A DNA stretch of 5,204 nucleotides from Ruminococcaceae bacterium UBA4871. GTDB lineage: Bacteria > Bacillota > Clostridia > Oscillospirales > Acutalibacteraceae. The DNA lies in assembly GCA_002399445.1 (NCBI GenBank), contig DHDR01000019.1, positions 133,712-138,915 of the forward strand, in the 5' to 3' direction. Of this stretch, positions 1 through 5,175 are shown in pieces. Position numbers and translations under genes: made by a program. Every line of letters starts with the position of its first letter. Positions within the stretch are counted from its first letter, which is position 1. The notes beneath the pieces are model-generated. The model was not told where the DNA came from. It worked only from the letters and a program-made list of their open reading frames with translations, and searched no databases.

Positions 1-851
1 GAACAGCAGTAACCCTTCACACCATCAGCAGTCTGTACGTGTGTCCAACCACCTGAAATGCCGAGGACTGTTACTGATTCGCCATTTTTAAGCTGCCCTA
101 TAACAGTACTATTTGTATTTGGACTGGAGCGGAAATTCAGATAACCACCAGTCAGTTTGACAATTGCTGTTTGTGAAGAGGAAGGGACATCTGCCTTTTT
201 GACACTTGCTGTAGCGGTAAAGACACGGTAATTTGTCTTTCCAACCGTTACATAAACGCCAGCGGATCCAGCCTGTTTGCCTATTAGTTTAAAATAGTAG
301 GAAGTTTTACTGTTAGATGTACTTTTCCCGGCAGAATTTGTATCAAAGACAGAACCATCCGTAGTGTAGGCAGTTACATATGTATTCGGATTATTCGGTG
401 TAATTTTAAAAGTGTAAGAACCGTTTACAGCAACCGACATAGTCGTATCTGACTGAAAAGGCCTGTCTATAATCTTGACGGTGAATAATTTCTTCGGGCT
501 GCTGTCCTCGGCATAAACATCAATGGAAGAACTGACGCTCCCGACTGCATAAAGGGAATAAGCAGATTGCCCATTTTCATAAAGTTCTTTGGGTACAACA
601 TTTAATTGTTTATTATCGGAATCATAGAAGTTTAATTTTTCATTTGATTTCAAAAAAGCATCTAAGACTGTGGTTTGCTCCATATCAATCGTTTTTACAG
701 CTGCAGAAGGCGACGGTATGATTGTCTGACCATTAACCGTGCAGGAAATTCCTGAGGCAGCTGAGACTGGCGTGATAAATGTACTGAGCAAAAGCGCCGC
801 CGCAGTAGCAGTAACCGTTACACGTCCAGCCAAACTGTGCTTTTTCTTCAT
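1..851 (-). CDS. Secreted SH3b-domain protein, 3' end missing (partial)
   Basis: This open frame gives 283 codons from an ATG at 849-851 and continues past the left edge with no stop. The N-terminus is a classical Sec signal peptide: MKKKH, then a hydrophobic stretch at about residues 9-27, then TPVSA with likely cleavage near residue 31. Residues about 36-218 are Ser/Thr-rich, beta-like sequence that may form two Ig-like modules (about 36-131 and 132-218); I do not recognise a named family there. Residues about 228 onward match a bacterial SH3 domain (SH3_3 type): a G-YLNFRSSPN segment, then VIGQLKNGE, VTVLG and GGWTHV. Such domains usually bind cell wall and often precede an NlpC/P60 or amidase domain; whether one follows lies outside the window. 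The start is supported by AAGGGAG at 860-866, 8 bases upstream. It is probably exported and wall-associated; its enzymatic role is unknown. Confidence 0.9.
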   Translation of the reverse strand, partial: MKKKHSLAGRVTVTATAAALLLSTFITPVSAASGISCTVNGQTIIPSPSAAVKTIDMEQTTVLDAFLKSNEKLNFYDSDNKQLNVVPKELYENGQSAYSLYAVGSVSSSIDVYAEDSSPKKLFTVKIIDRPFQSDTTMSVAVNGSYTFKITPNNPNTYVTAYTTDGSVFDTNSAGKSTSNSKTSYYFKLIGKQAGSAGVYVTVGKTNYRVFTATASVKKADVPSSSQTAIVKLTGGYLNFRSSPNTNSTVIGQLKNGESVTVLGISGGWTHVQTADGVKGYCC

Positions 852-859
852 GAATGATG

Positions 860-866
860 CTCCCTT
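860..866 (-). promoter_or_regulatory. Ribosome binding site of the SH3b protein gene
   Basis: AAGGGAG on the minus strand, 8 bases before the ATG at 849-851. It fixes the start of a gene whose end is not in the window. Confidence 0.8.
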
Positions 867-869
867 ATG

Positions 870-908
870 AATTGTTTTTCATCTCACTATGTAAAGAATA
901 AAACAATT
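870..908 (-). repeat. 5'UTR hairpin next to the ribosome binding site
   Basis: Perfect 9-bp inverted repeat: AATTGTTTT (908 to 900 on the minus strand) and AAAACAATT (878 to 870), with a 21-base loop. In the mRNA it would lie 3 bases upstream of the AAGGGAG element. It could influence translation or mRNA stability. All but one or two of the pairs are A-U, so the stem is weak; biological use is inferred only. Confidence 0.45.
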
Positions 909-914
909 TATTTG

Positions 915-940
915 CAATGATTACAAAACTGTAAGCATTG
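915..940 (-). repeat. 26-bp imperfect palindrome just downstream of a -10 element (possible operator)
   Basis: Arms CAATG and CATTG enclose TTACA-N4-TGTAA, with only one mismatched pair between the two blocks. It begins 2 bases downstream of the TATAAT at 943-948, so it would cover the transcription start region. Position and symmetry suit a repressor operator; as RNA it would form a 10-bp hairpin with a four-base loop at the 5' end of the transcript. I do not recognise the regulator. Confidence 0.45.
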
Positions 941-942
941 TC

Positions 943-951
943 ATTATAGCA
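943..951 (-). promoter_or_regulatory. Extended -10 promoter for the SH3b protein gene
   Basis: TGCTATAAT on the minus strand is a perfect extended -10. The hexamer 17 bases upstream (TCGCTT) is a poor -35. A perfect TTGACA is present at 957-962, but only 8 bases from the TATAAT, too close to serve as its -35. Predicted transcription starts near 936, giving a leader of about 85 bases. Confidence 0.55.
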
Positions 952-960
952 CACTCTGTC

Positions 961-1024
961 AAAAAAAGCGATAGTTTTTTATAAAAATATGTTTTTATTG
1001 AAAACTTTAGTAACGTATAGCGCT
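961..1024 (-). terminator. Candidate rho-independent terminator upstream of the SH3b gene
   Basis: On the minus strand AGCG (1024-1021) can pair with CGCT (970-967), with GTTTT/AAAAC and ATAAAAA/TTTTTAT pairings stacked inside around a CATA loop, and a run of seven T follows at 967-961. The stem is interrupted by mismatches and is AT-rich, so strength is uncertain. It could end transcripts from the flavodoxin-like gene (1294-1776), or act as an attenuator in a long leader of the SH3b gene. Confidence 0.45.
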
Positions 1025-1037
1025 GAAAATAATCCTA

Positions 1038-1153
1038 TATCAGGAAAGCACGCGCTGCTTTTCTACTTTGCAGCACAACTCTGTTTCCCAAACTCATGAC
1101 TCTTTATTCACAAAATAAAGTTTGACCCAAACGTTTTATCCTTCCTGATAAAA
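1038..1153 (-). ncRNA. Possible structured RNA (leader or 3'UTR element), class not recognised
   Basis: On the minus strand TATCAGGAA (1150-1142) is an exact complement of TTCCTGATA (1046-1038) and would close a domain. Inside lie GTTTG-GGT-CAAAC, CTTTATT-TTGTG-AATAAAG (1120-1102), GTTT-GGG-AAAC and GTGCTGC/GCAGCGC (1076-1070 with 1058-1052, one G-U pair). The 5' strand of the closing stem can instead form TTTTATC-AGGAAG-GATAAAA (1153-1134), so two mutually exclusive folds exist. A terminator-like hairpin follows at 1024-961. I do not find the conserved sequence of a riboswitch class I know, including ydaO/c-di-AMP, which often precedes cell-wall genes. Folding was judged by eye only. Confidence 0.3.
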
Positions 1154-1287
1154 GAAATTATTCCATATTTTATATTTTACCGATGTATGCAAAATTATTG
1201 ATATTTACTTTTACTTCTAATTGGCATAATGATAACTAATCACAGCAATGATGTCATAGAATAATTAGAACCATGGACTTCCGGATT

Positions 1288-1319
1288 TACCGATCATTTG
1301 TCTTCTATACCGATCATTT
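1288..1319. repeat. 12-bp direct repeat across the flavodoxin-like gene's 3' end
   Basis: TACCGATCATTT occurs at 1288-1299 and again at 1308-1319, a 20-base period. The left copy contains the TGA stop codon of the flavodoxin-like gene, so a small duplication may have shaped its last few codons. No function is suggested. Confidence 0.5.
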
Positions 1320-1776
1320 TCAGCCAATGCGAAACATCCTCTTGGTTGCCATTGTTTTCTGTCGCAGCAAATCCATCAAGTACTTTTGCATGGGGGCACA
1401 TACGCTTCATATCTGTTCCTATATGTGCCAGTCCTCCTCCGCCATTCGTACAAAATGGAACCAATATTTTGCCGGACAAATCTGCATGTGCAAGAAAACT
1501 TGCAACAGGTGGAGCCATCGTGCCAAACCAGTTAGGTGTACCAACAAAAATCTTATGATAAATTTCGATATTTTCTGGCATTGCTTTCAATAAAGGATGA
1601 TAGCCTTTTTCAACTTCTTTTTTTGACTGGGCCACCACAGCATTATAATTTGCTGGATAAGCATTCTGCGGTATCAGCTCAAACAGTACGCCATCTGTAC
1701 ACTTCTGAATCAGGCGGGCTAGCTTTTTCGTATGCGCCGAATGAGAAAAATAAACAATTAAAATTTTAAAATCCAT
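1294..1776 (-). CDS. Flavodoxin-like FMN-binding protein
   Basis: This is a complete 160-residue single-domain protein of the flavodoxin fold, closest by motif to the Flavodoxin_4 group. The N-terminal strand KILIVYFS leads into the phosphate-binding loop S11-H-S-A-H-T16, where the usual S-x-S-G-N-T has Ala and His in place of Gly and Asn. The isoalloxazine-side loops are recognisable as GTPNWFGTMAPP (79-90) and CTNGGGGL (109-116). Family members bind FMN and carry electrons or act as small cytosolic NAD(P)H-dependent reductases; the partner cannot be told. AAAGGA at 1786-1791 lies 9 bases before the ATG, and a near-consensus promoter at 1820-1848 suggests it is transcribed alone. It lies 202 bases downstream of mntH, with a hairpin between. 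Confidence 0.9.
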   Translation of the reverse strand: MDFKILIVYFSHSAHTKKLARLIQKCTDGVLFELIPQNAYPANYNAVVAQSKKEVEKGYHPLLKAMPENIEIYHKIFVGTPNWFGTMAPPVASFLAHADLSGKILVPFCTNGGGGLAHIGTDMKRMCPHAKVLDGFAATENNGNQEDVSHWLKMIGIEDK

Positions 1777-1819
1777 AACACATAATCCTTTCCAAAGTTG
1801 ATCAATAAATTATTATTCT

Positions 1820-1848
1820 GTTATAAGTAAAAATTCTTTGAAAGTCAA
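1820..1848 (-). promoter_or_regulatory. Sigma-A-type promoter of the flavodoxin-like gene
   Basis: On the minus strand TTGACT (1848-1843) and TATAAC (1825-1820) are separated by exactly 17 bases, each one base from consensus. The predicted start near 1813 gives a leader of about 35 bases with the AAAGGA ribosome binding site at 1786-1791. Confidence 0.8.
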
Positions 1849-1884
1849 TATCTTTAAAGGAAAATTCATAAAAATGACGAAGAG

Positions 1885-1920
1885 CCCGCATGAGTACTGC
1901 AAATCCAATACCCATGCGGG
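1885..1920 (-). terminator. Long hairpin downstream of mntH, probable terminator
   Basis: On the minus strand CCCGCATG (1920-1913) pairs with CATGCGGG (1892-1885). The stem extends inward through a G-U pair and GTATT/AGTAC (one G-U), giving about 14 bp around an eight-base loop. A run of five T begins about 9 bases after the stem, further than in a textbook terminator. It starts 58 bases past the mntH stop and lies upstream of the next promoter, so termination or 3'-end protection of mntH mRNA is the likely role. Confidence 0.6.
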
Positions 1921-1978
1921 TTCCTTGCCCTTTCCGGTAACAAACAATGTCAGAAATACATTAAAAAATCATCTGCTA

Positions 1979-3286
1979 TCAGGATTGGCCAGTAAATGTC
2001 AAGTACAGCAAGACAGCATTCAGTGCAATAATGACCGCTGCAATTAAAATACCGATAACCTGTATCCATTTTTTGTTTACAAAACTGCCCATCAGGTCCT
2101 TTCGACCCGTGATAATCAACATTTGTACGATTGGAAGCGGAAGGATAAAACTAAGGGCTACTTGGCTTAGCACCAAAGCGTTCATTGGATTAATTCCAAC
2201 GGCAATGATGATTAATGCCGGCAGCATCGTAATCAACCGTCGAAGATTAACCGGAATACTGATGTTGACAAAACCTTTCATGACTGTCTGCCCAGCCATG
2301 GTACCAACTGCAGAAGAAGATAGGCCTGCTGCCAGCAGCGCAATTCCAAAAGCTCCACTGGACAATGGGCCAAGCAATGGTTCCAGCGATTTATGTGCCT
2401 GCTGCATGGTTTCTACAACCATTCCGTTCCGGTTAAAAACTGCTGCAGAAACAATGACCATTCCGGCATTTACAAAAAAAGCAATATTCATTGCCAATGC
2501 AATATCAATTTTTTCCATCTTCAGATGATGCCTTTTTCCTTCTTCTGTTTTGTCAATGCAGCGATACTGTACCAGTTGGGAATGCAGATAAATCACATGA
2601 GGCATTACAGTTGCGCCAAGCATACCGACAGCAATCATGACGGCTTCTCCATTGGGAAGCGATGGAATAAAGGTATGAATGCCGACTTGTGCCCAATCTG
2701 GTTTTGACAAAAAGATTTCGAGCAAATACGCTATGCTGATAATAGCAACCAATACAGTAATAATGACCTCTACAATCTTTTGCCCATATTTTTCCATATA
2801 ACAAATGATAAAAGTTAAAAGTCCAGTTACCAACCCCGCATAAAGCATCGGCATATGAAAAAGCAAATTCAGGCCCAGTGCTCCGCCCAAAAATTCTGCC
2901 AAGTCCGTTGCCATCGCTCCTATTTCTGAAACGACCCAAAAAAACCAATTAAGCGGTTTTGGAAAAACCTTTGCGCACATTTCCGGGAGATTATGGCCCG
3001 TCGCAATTCCAAGTTTTGCAGAAAGTGTTTGTAAAAAAATGGCCATCAGATTGCTCCATAGAATCACCCATATGAGTGTATATCCAAATTTGGAACCTCC
3101 GCTTATATTTGTTGCAAAATTCCCGGGGTCAATATAAGCAACACTGACAATAAATGCAGGTCCCAAATAAGCAGCCATTTGATGAATTTTCCCTTTTCGC
3201 TTTCGTTTTTGAAAGTTGGAAGGGACGGAATGCTCTGAATCTATCTGTTTCAATTTTACTCTGTCAACAGTTTCTTCAGCTTGCAT
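1979..3286 (-). CDS. mntH: Nramp-family Mn(II)/Fe(II) transporter MntH
   Basis: This 435-residue membrane protein imports divalent metal, chiefly Mn(II) and Fe(II), with protons. The Nramp signatures are intact: DPGN at 53-56 in TM1, with Asp53 and Asn56 as metal ligands; ATDLAEFLGGALGLNLL at about 126-142 in TM3, whose Asp128 and Glu131 match the proton-pathway acids; GATVMPH at 224-230 in TM6, whose Met228 favours Mn/Fe over Ca/Mg; and GTMAGQTVMKGF at 328-339 in TM8. About eleven transmembrane segments can be traced between residues 36 and 430. The N-terminal 35 residues are a charged cytosolic extension with a basic QKRKRKGK stretch. Length is slightly above the usual 410-430. AAGGCGG at 3294-3300, 7 bases before the ATG, supports the start. 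A hairpin follows the gene at 1885-1920. Confidence 0.95.
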   Translation of the reverse strand: MQAEETVDRVKLKQIDSEHSVPSNFQKRKRKGKIHQMAAYLGPAFIVSVAYIDPGNFATNISGGSKFGYTLIWVILWSNLMAIFLQTLSAKLGIATGHNLPEMCAKVFPKPLNWFFWVVSEIGAMATDLAEFLGGALGLNLLFHMPMLYAGLVTGLLTFIICYMEKYGQKIVEVIITVLVAIISIAYLLEIFLSKPDWAQVGIHTFIPSLPNGEAVMIAVGMLGATVMPHVIYLHSQLVQYRCIDKTEEGKRHHLKMEKIDIALAMNIAFFVNAGMVIVSAAVFNRNGMVVETMQQAHKSLEPLLGPLSSGAFGIALLAAGLSSSAVGTMAGQTVMKGFVNISIPVNLRRLITMLPALIIIAVGINPMNALVLSQVALSFILPLPIVQMLIITGRKDLMGSFVNKKWIQVIGILIAAVIIALNAVLLYLTFTGQS

Positions 3287-3303
3287 GGAAAAGCCGCCTT
3301 TCC
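3287..3303 (-). promoter_or_regulatory. Hairpin sequestering the mntH ribosome binding site
   Basis: On the minus strand GGAAAG-GCGG-CTTTTCC directly precedes the ATG. The first arm and loop contain the Shine-Dalgarno-like AAGGCGG, and the second arm is the spacer, with one T bulged. The stem could reduce ribosome access. This is visible in sequence; regulation by it is inference. Confidence 0.4.
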
Positions 3304-3315
3304 ATATATATTGAA

Positions 3316-3336
3316 TTTATAGAAATTTTTCCTATA
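3316..3336 (-). promoter_or_regulatory. Possible mntH promoter/operator
   Basis: A 19-bp imperfect palindrome at 3318-3336 has TATAG and CTATA arms and an A/T core with two mismatched pairs. It overlaps a TATAAA (3321-3316) that could be the -10, although no good -35 lies at the expected distance. Manganese transporter genes are commonly controlled by MntR (DtxR family) at AT-rich palindromes, so this is a reasonable operator candidate; the match to a known MntR box is not clear. Confidence 0.3.
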
Positions 3337-3402
3337 CAAACTATGAATCTGCTGATGAAAATGTTCAGAAGTGTACGGTATCGTCCATTTTGCAAAAGCG
3401 TA

Positions 3403-3437
3403 TAAAAAACCGCAGAGTTTAAAATCTCTGCGGTTTA
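3403..3437 (-). terminator. Rho-independent terminator of ridA
   Basis: On the minus strand AAACCGCAGAG (3436-3426) and CTCTGCGGTTT (3417-3407) form a perfect 11-bp stem with an eight-base loop, and the T run continues to 3404. It starts 17 bases after the ridA stop, so it insulates mntH from ridA transcription. Confidence 0.93.
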
Positions 3438-3453
3438 ACAGTATGCGATTTAA

Positions 3454-3831
3454 TTATCCTTTTACAGCAACTGCTTCCATTTCAAAAAGCGCATTCTTTG
3501 GCAAAGCAGCGACCTGCATGCAGGAACGTGCTGGACAGGCAGTCTTAAAATACTCGCCATAAATTGCATTAATTGCCGCAAAGTCTTGAATATCTGCAAG
3601 AAAAACTGTTGTTTTAACAACATCCGCATAACTCATATCGGCAGCTGCAAGCACTGCCCCGATATTTTTCAGCGACTGACGTGCCTGTGCCTCCACGCCA
3701 ACCGGTAATTCACCAGAAATAGGATCTAAGCCGAGCTGCCCGGAAAGGTACAGGGTATTTCCGGCCTTAATTGCATGGGAATATGGACCAACCGCTGATG
3801 GTGCATTTTTTGCTGAAATTACCTCATTCAT
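3454..3831 (-). CDS. ridA: RidA family reactive enamine/imine deaminase
   Basis: This 125-residue protein is a full-length RidA (YjgF/YER057c/UK114) member. These cytosolic trimers hydrolyse reactive 2-aminoacrylate and other enamine/imine intermediates made by PLP enzymes such as threonine/serine dehydratase, which otherwise damage PLP enzymes. Hallmark positions are present: AVGPYSHA with Tyr17, LSGQLG with Gly31, and CPARSCMQVAALPKNALFEMEAVA, in which Arg102, Cys104 and Glu117 occupy the positions of E. coli RidA Arg105, Cys107 and Glu120. The conserved active-site arginine argues for true deaminase activity rather than a diverged homologue. GGAGGG at 3839-3844 lies 7 bases before the ATG. 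It appears monocistronic, with its own extended -10 at 3868-3876 and a strong terminator at 3403-3437. Confidence 0.96.
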   Translation of the reverse strand: MNEVISAKNAPSAVGPYSHAIKAGNTLYLSGQLGLDPISGELPVGVEAQARQSLKNIGAVLAAADMSYADVVKTTVFLADIQDFAAINAIYGEYFKTACPARSCMQVAALPKNALFEMEAVAVKG

Positions 3832-3838
3832 TATTTAT

Positions 3839-3844
3839 CCCTCC
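3839..3844 (-). promoter_or_regulatory. Strong ribosome binding site of ridA
   Basis: GGAGGG on the minus strand, 7 bases before the ATG at 3829-3831. It selects this start over any downstream methionine. Confidence 0.85.
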
Positions 3845-3867
3845 ATAAAAAGAAAAAGCTCTTTTAC

Positions 3868-3876
3868 AGTATATCA
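3868..3876 (-). promoter_or_regulatory. Extended -10 promoter of ridA
   Basis: TGATATACT on the minus strand is a TGn-extended -10 with five of six bases matching TATAAT. The -35 region (TACCAT or nearby) is weak, typical of extended -10 promoters or of promoters under extra control. Predicted transcription starts near 3861, giving a leader of about 30 bases. Confidence 0.5.
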
Positions 3877-3889
3877 CATCCATGTGATA
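3872..3889. repeat. 18-bp perfect palindrome overlapping the ridA promoter (likely operator)
   Basis: TATCACAT-CC-ATGTGATA, 8-bp arms with a 2-bp centre, overlaps the upstream half of the ridA -10 element and its spacer. A bound repressor there would block polymerase. The two-base centre fits a dimeric regulator better than an RNA terminator loop, although a 7-bp hairpin ending the upstream gene at 3905 is a possible alternative. I cannot name the regulator. Confidence 0.55.
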
Positions 3890-3904
3890 AATGGTAGAAA
3901 AGGA

Positions 3905-4951
3905 TTATTCTTTTAGCCATATTTCAAAGTCTTCCAAAGAAATTTTACCTTCCATGCACTTATCTCTTAAAGCACGTGCACGTATAGACCATTCCAAAAA
4001 TTCTTCCCGCGTCATACGGCCATAGCGTATTCTGGCATTATGCGTTTTATAGGCACGGTTATAAAGCCGCAGGATAGGATCTTTCATTTGTTTTTGCTGA
4101 TAGACACGAACTGCACCCATCTGACGGCAAGTTTTCTGGGATCCTTCAATTTTCCGATCGCAGTATTCTGCATTCATACTTCCGGTAACAGCAAAATAAC
4201 GTCCACAGTTTTTACAGACTTTAAAGCAAACACCCTGTTTCAGATAACCGGCAATAATAAAATGATATAAGTCTTGCAGGGAACGGGGATAGAGAGCATT
4301 CACCATCTCCAGTGGAACTTCTTGAGCACGCAGCTCCTGTAATGTAGGGATAACCGGGTAATCACATTCCTTAGTTTTCCAAAGGGGAAGCTGGATTGCA
4401 GGGAGAAATTCTGTCACAACCACAGCATACTTAAGCGGTGAATGGTTGGTCAAGCGGTGAGTCAAAGCCAGATCAGCATAGCGGTCAACAAAGGAGGTGT
4501 CTTTTCTGTCATCATCCACATTCATGCATTCTTTTACAAGCAGTATCAAGTCTTCCCGCATTTGTTTATAAAGCGGAATAAGCCGAGACAGAAACCGCAT
4601 ATCGATTGCAATCGTCTGTCTCGCTGCCTGAGAAATGGCCTGACTTGCAAATCCAAAATAAGGATGTCTTTTAACAAGATTCAGTGACATATTACGCAAC
4701 TGTTCCCAATGTGTATATACCTGCAGACCAGCATTAATTTCAAGGAAAATAGTTTCTGTGCGCCGCAGCTCATTATACACGTCTTCAAAATTTCCATAAA
4801 TGAATGACATCACAGATTCGCCCAGCGGCATTTTGGAACTATATACCTGCAGCCGCTTATCATCGGTATAAGTTTGAAGTTCAAAAGTCTCTTCTTTAGT
4901 CTGAAAATAAACGCGTAAAGTTATATTATTTAAAATATCTGGATTGGGCAC
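3905..4951 (-). CDS. Zinc-motif protein of unknown function, probable DUF6076 family
   Basis: This encodes 348 residues starting with GTG; AGAGGTG at 4959-4965, 7 bases upstream, supports that start, and no ATG offers a better one. There is no signal peptide or membrane segment, so it is probably cytosolic. Residues 1-235 are mixed helical sequence with no motif I recognise. Residues about 242-286 carry a zinc-ribbon-like set: C246-x2-C249 in KVCKNCGRYF, Cys264 in AEYCDR and Cys275 in KTCRQMGA. A basic, helical tail follows (about 283-348; RAYKTHNARIRYGR). This arrangement is what I recall for Firmicutes DUF6076 proteins, which have no known function, and loosely resembles CGNR-type zinc fingers. 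Nucleic-acid binding is plausible from the cysteine cluster and basic tail but unproven. It is separated from ridA by 73 bases and probably has its own promoter. Confidence 0.85.
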   Translation of the reverse strand: MPNPDILNNITLRVYFQTKEETFELQTYTDDKRLQVYSSKMPLGESVMSFIYGNFEDVYNELRRTETIFLEINAGLQVYTHWEQLRNMSLNLVKRHPYFGFASQAISQAARQTIAIDMRFLSRLIPLYKQMREDLILLVKECMNVDDDRKDTSFVDRYADLALTHRLTNHSPLKYAVVVTEFLPAIQLPLWKTKECDYPVIPTLQELRAQEVPLEMVNALYPRSLQDLYHFIIAGYLKQGVCFKVCKNCGRYFAVTGSMNAEYCDRKIEGSQKTCRQMGAVRVYQQKQMKDPILRLYNRAYKTHNARIRYGRMTREEFLEWSIRARALRDKCMEGKISLEDFEIWLKE

Positions 4952-4958
4952 TTTTCTG

Positions 4959-4965
4959 CACCTCT
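4959..4965 (-). promoter_or_regulatory. Ribosome binding site deciding the GTG start
   Basis: AGAGGTG on the minus strand sits 7 bases before GTG at 4949-4951. Reading upstream in frame there is no nearby ATG, so the non-canonical start is the best choice. Confidence 0.7.
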
Positions 4966-5003
4966 TTTTTGCTTTCCTACCAGTGGCTTTGCAAGTAGCA
5001 ACT

Positions 5004-5042
5004 TGTTCTAGTTATATTATATAATTAATTATATATGTTCTA
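5004..5042. repeat. 18-bp palindrome flanked by TGTTCTA direct repeats
   Basis: TATATAATTAATTATATA (5018-5035) is a perfect palindrome lying in the spacer and -10 of the promoter at 5016-5044. The 7-mer TGTTCTA occurs at 5004-5010 and 5036-5042, 32 bases apart or about three helical turns, on either side of it. This could be a regulator binding array, or chance in AT-rich sequence. Confidence 0.35.
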
Positions 5043-5044
5043 AA
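5016..5044 (-). promoter_or_regulatory. Candidate promoter of the zinc-motif protein gene
   Basis: On the minus strand TTTAGA (5044-5039, four of six matches) and a perfect TATAAT (5021-5016) are 17 bases apart. The predicted start near 5009 gives a leader of about 57 bases. The surrounding sequence is almost pure A/T, so a chance match is possible. Confidence 0.55.
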
Positions 5045-5146
5045 TATGTAAAAGTAAATTGTATTTTATCACTTCTATCCTCATAAAGTTAAAAAAATGT
5101 TTTCTGTTCTGCAATATTTTACAATTTCTAATAATTATCAAGGAAA

Positions 5147-5175
5147 AGCATAGCACAACTTCCATGTTTTTTCAA
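5147..5175 (-). promoter_or_regulatory. Second, distal candidate promoter
   Basis: On the minus strand TTGAAA (5175-5170), a 17-base spacer and TATGCT (5152-5147) preceded by TGC form a plausible extended -10 promoter. The nearest gene it could serve is the GTG-started one at 3905-4951, which would then have a leader of nearly 190 bases. No credible small gene lies between. Confidence 0.4.

Larger units (their letters stand above)
852..1293. other. 442-base intergenic region with no gene
   Basis: No coding region with a credible start and ribosome binding site is visible on either strand; the short frames found (about 18-21 codons) lack support. The region holds, from right to left, an 8-bp inverted repeat (TTCTAATT arms at 1215-1222 and 1263-1270), a cluster of nested hairpins (1038-1153), a terminator-like hairpin (961-1024), an extended -10 (943-951) and two leader dyads (915-940, 870-908). 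Apart from these it is plain AT-rich sequence. Confidence 0.6.

Noticed and set aside
1038..1150. Interpretation of the 9-bp terminal inverted repeat as a miniature transposable element
   Set aside because: No target-site duplication flanks the arms and the interior looks like several small hairpins; no second copy occurs in the window.
1215..1270. 8-bp inverted repeat TTCTAATT/AATTAGAA as a terminator of the flavodoxin-like gene
   Set aside because: The arms are 40 bases apart and no T-run follows on the minus strand, so termination is not supported.
1273..1593. Open frames on the plus strand opposite the flavodoxin-like gene (also 1298-1558 and 1536-1769)
   Set aside because: They are antisense to a gene with clear family motifs, lack ribosome binding sites and have no recognisable domain.
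1838..2047. 69-codon plus-strand frame across the mntH terminator region
   Set aside because: It overlaps the hairpin at 1885-1920 and the mntH 3' end, with no family resemblance.
2031..2528. 165-codon open frame on the plus strand
   Set aside because: It is antisense to the conserved C-terminal half of mntH; its composition is the complement of transmembrane codons.
2553..2948. 131-codon minus-strand frame inside mntH
   Set aside because: It overlaps mntH in another frame; the mntH frame carries all Nramp signatures without interruption, so there is no frameshift.
3311..3338. Plus-strand promoter-like pair TTGAAT and TATACA with a 16-base spacer
   Set aside because: No plus-strand gene follows; it would run straight into ridA in antisense, and the sequence is explained as AT-rich mntH leader.
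5047..5091. 14-codon minus-strand frame beginning ATGAGGATAGAAG upstream of the GTG-started gene
   Set aside because: Preceded by a T-rich stretch with no ribosome binding site; too short to support as a leader peptide.
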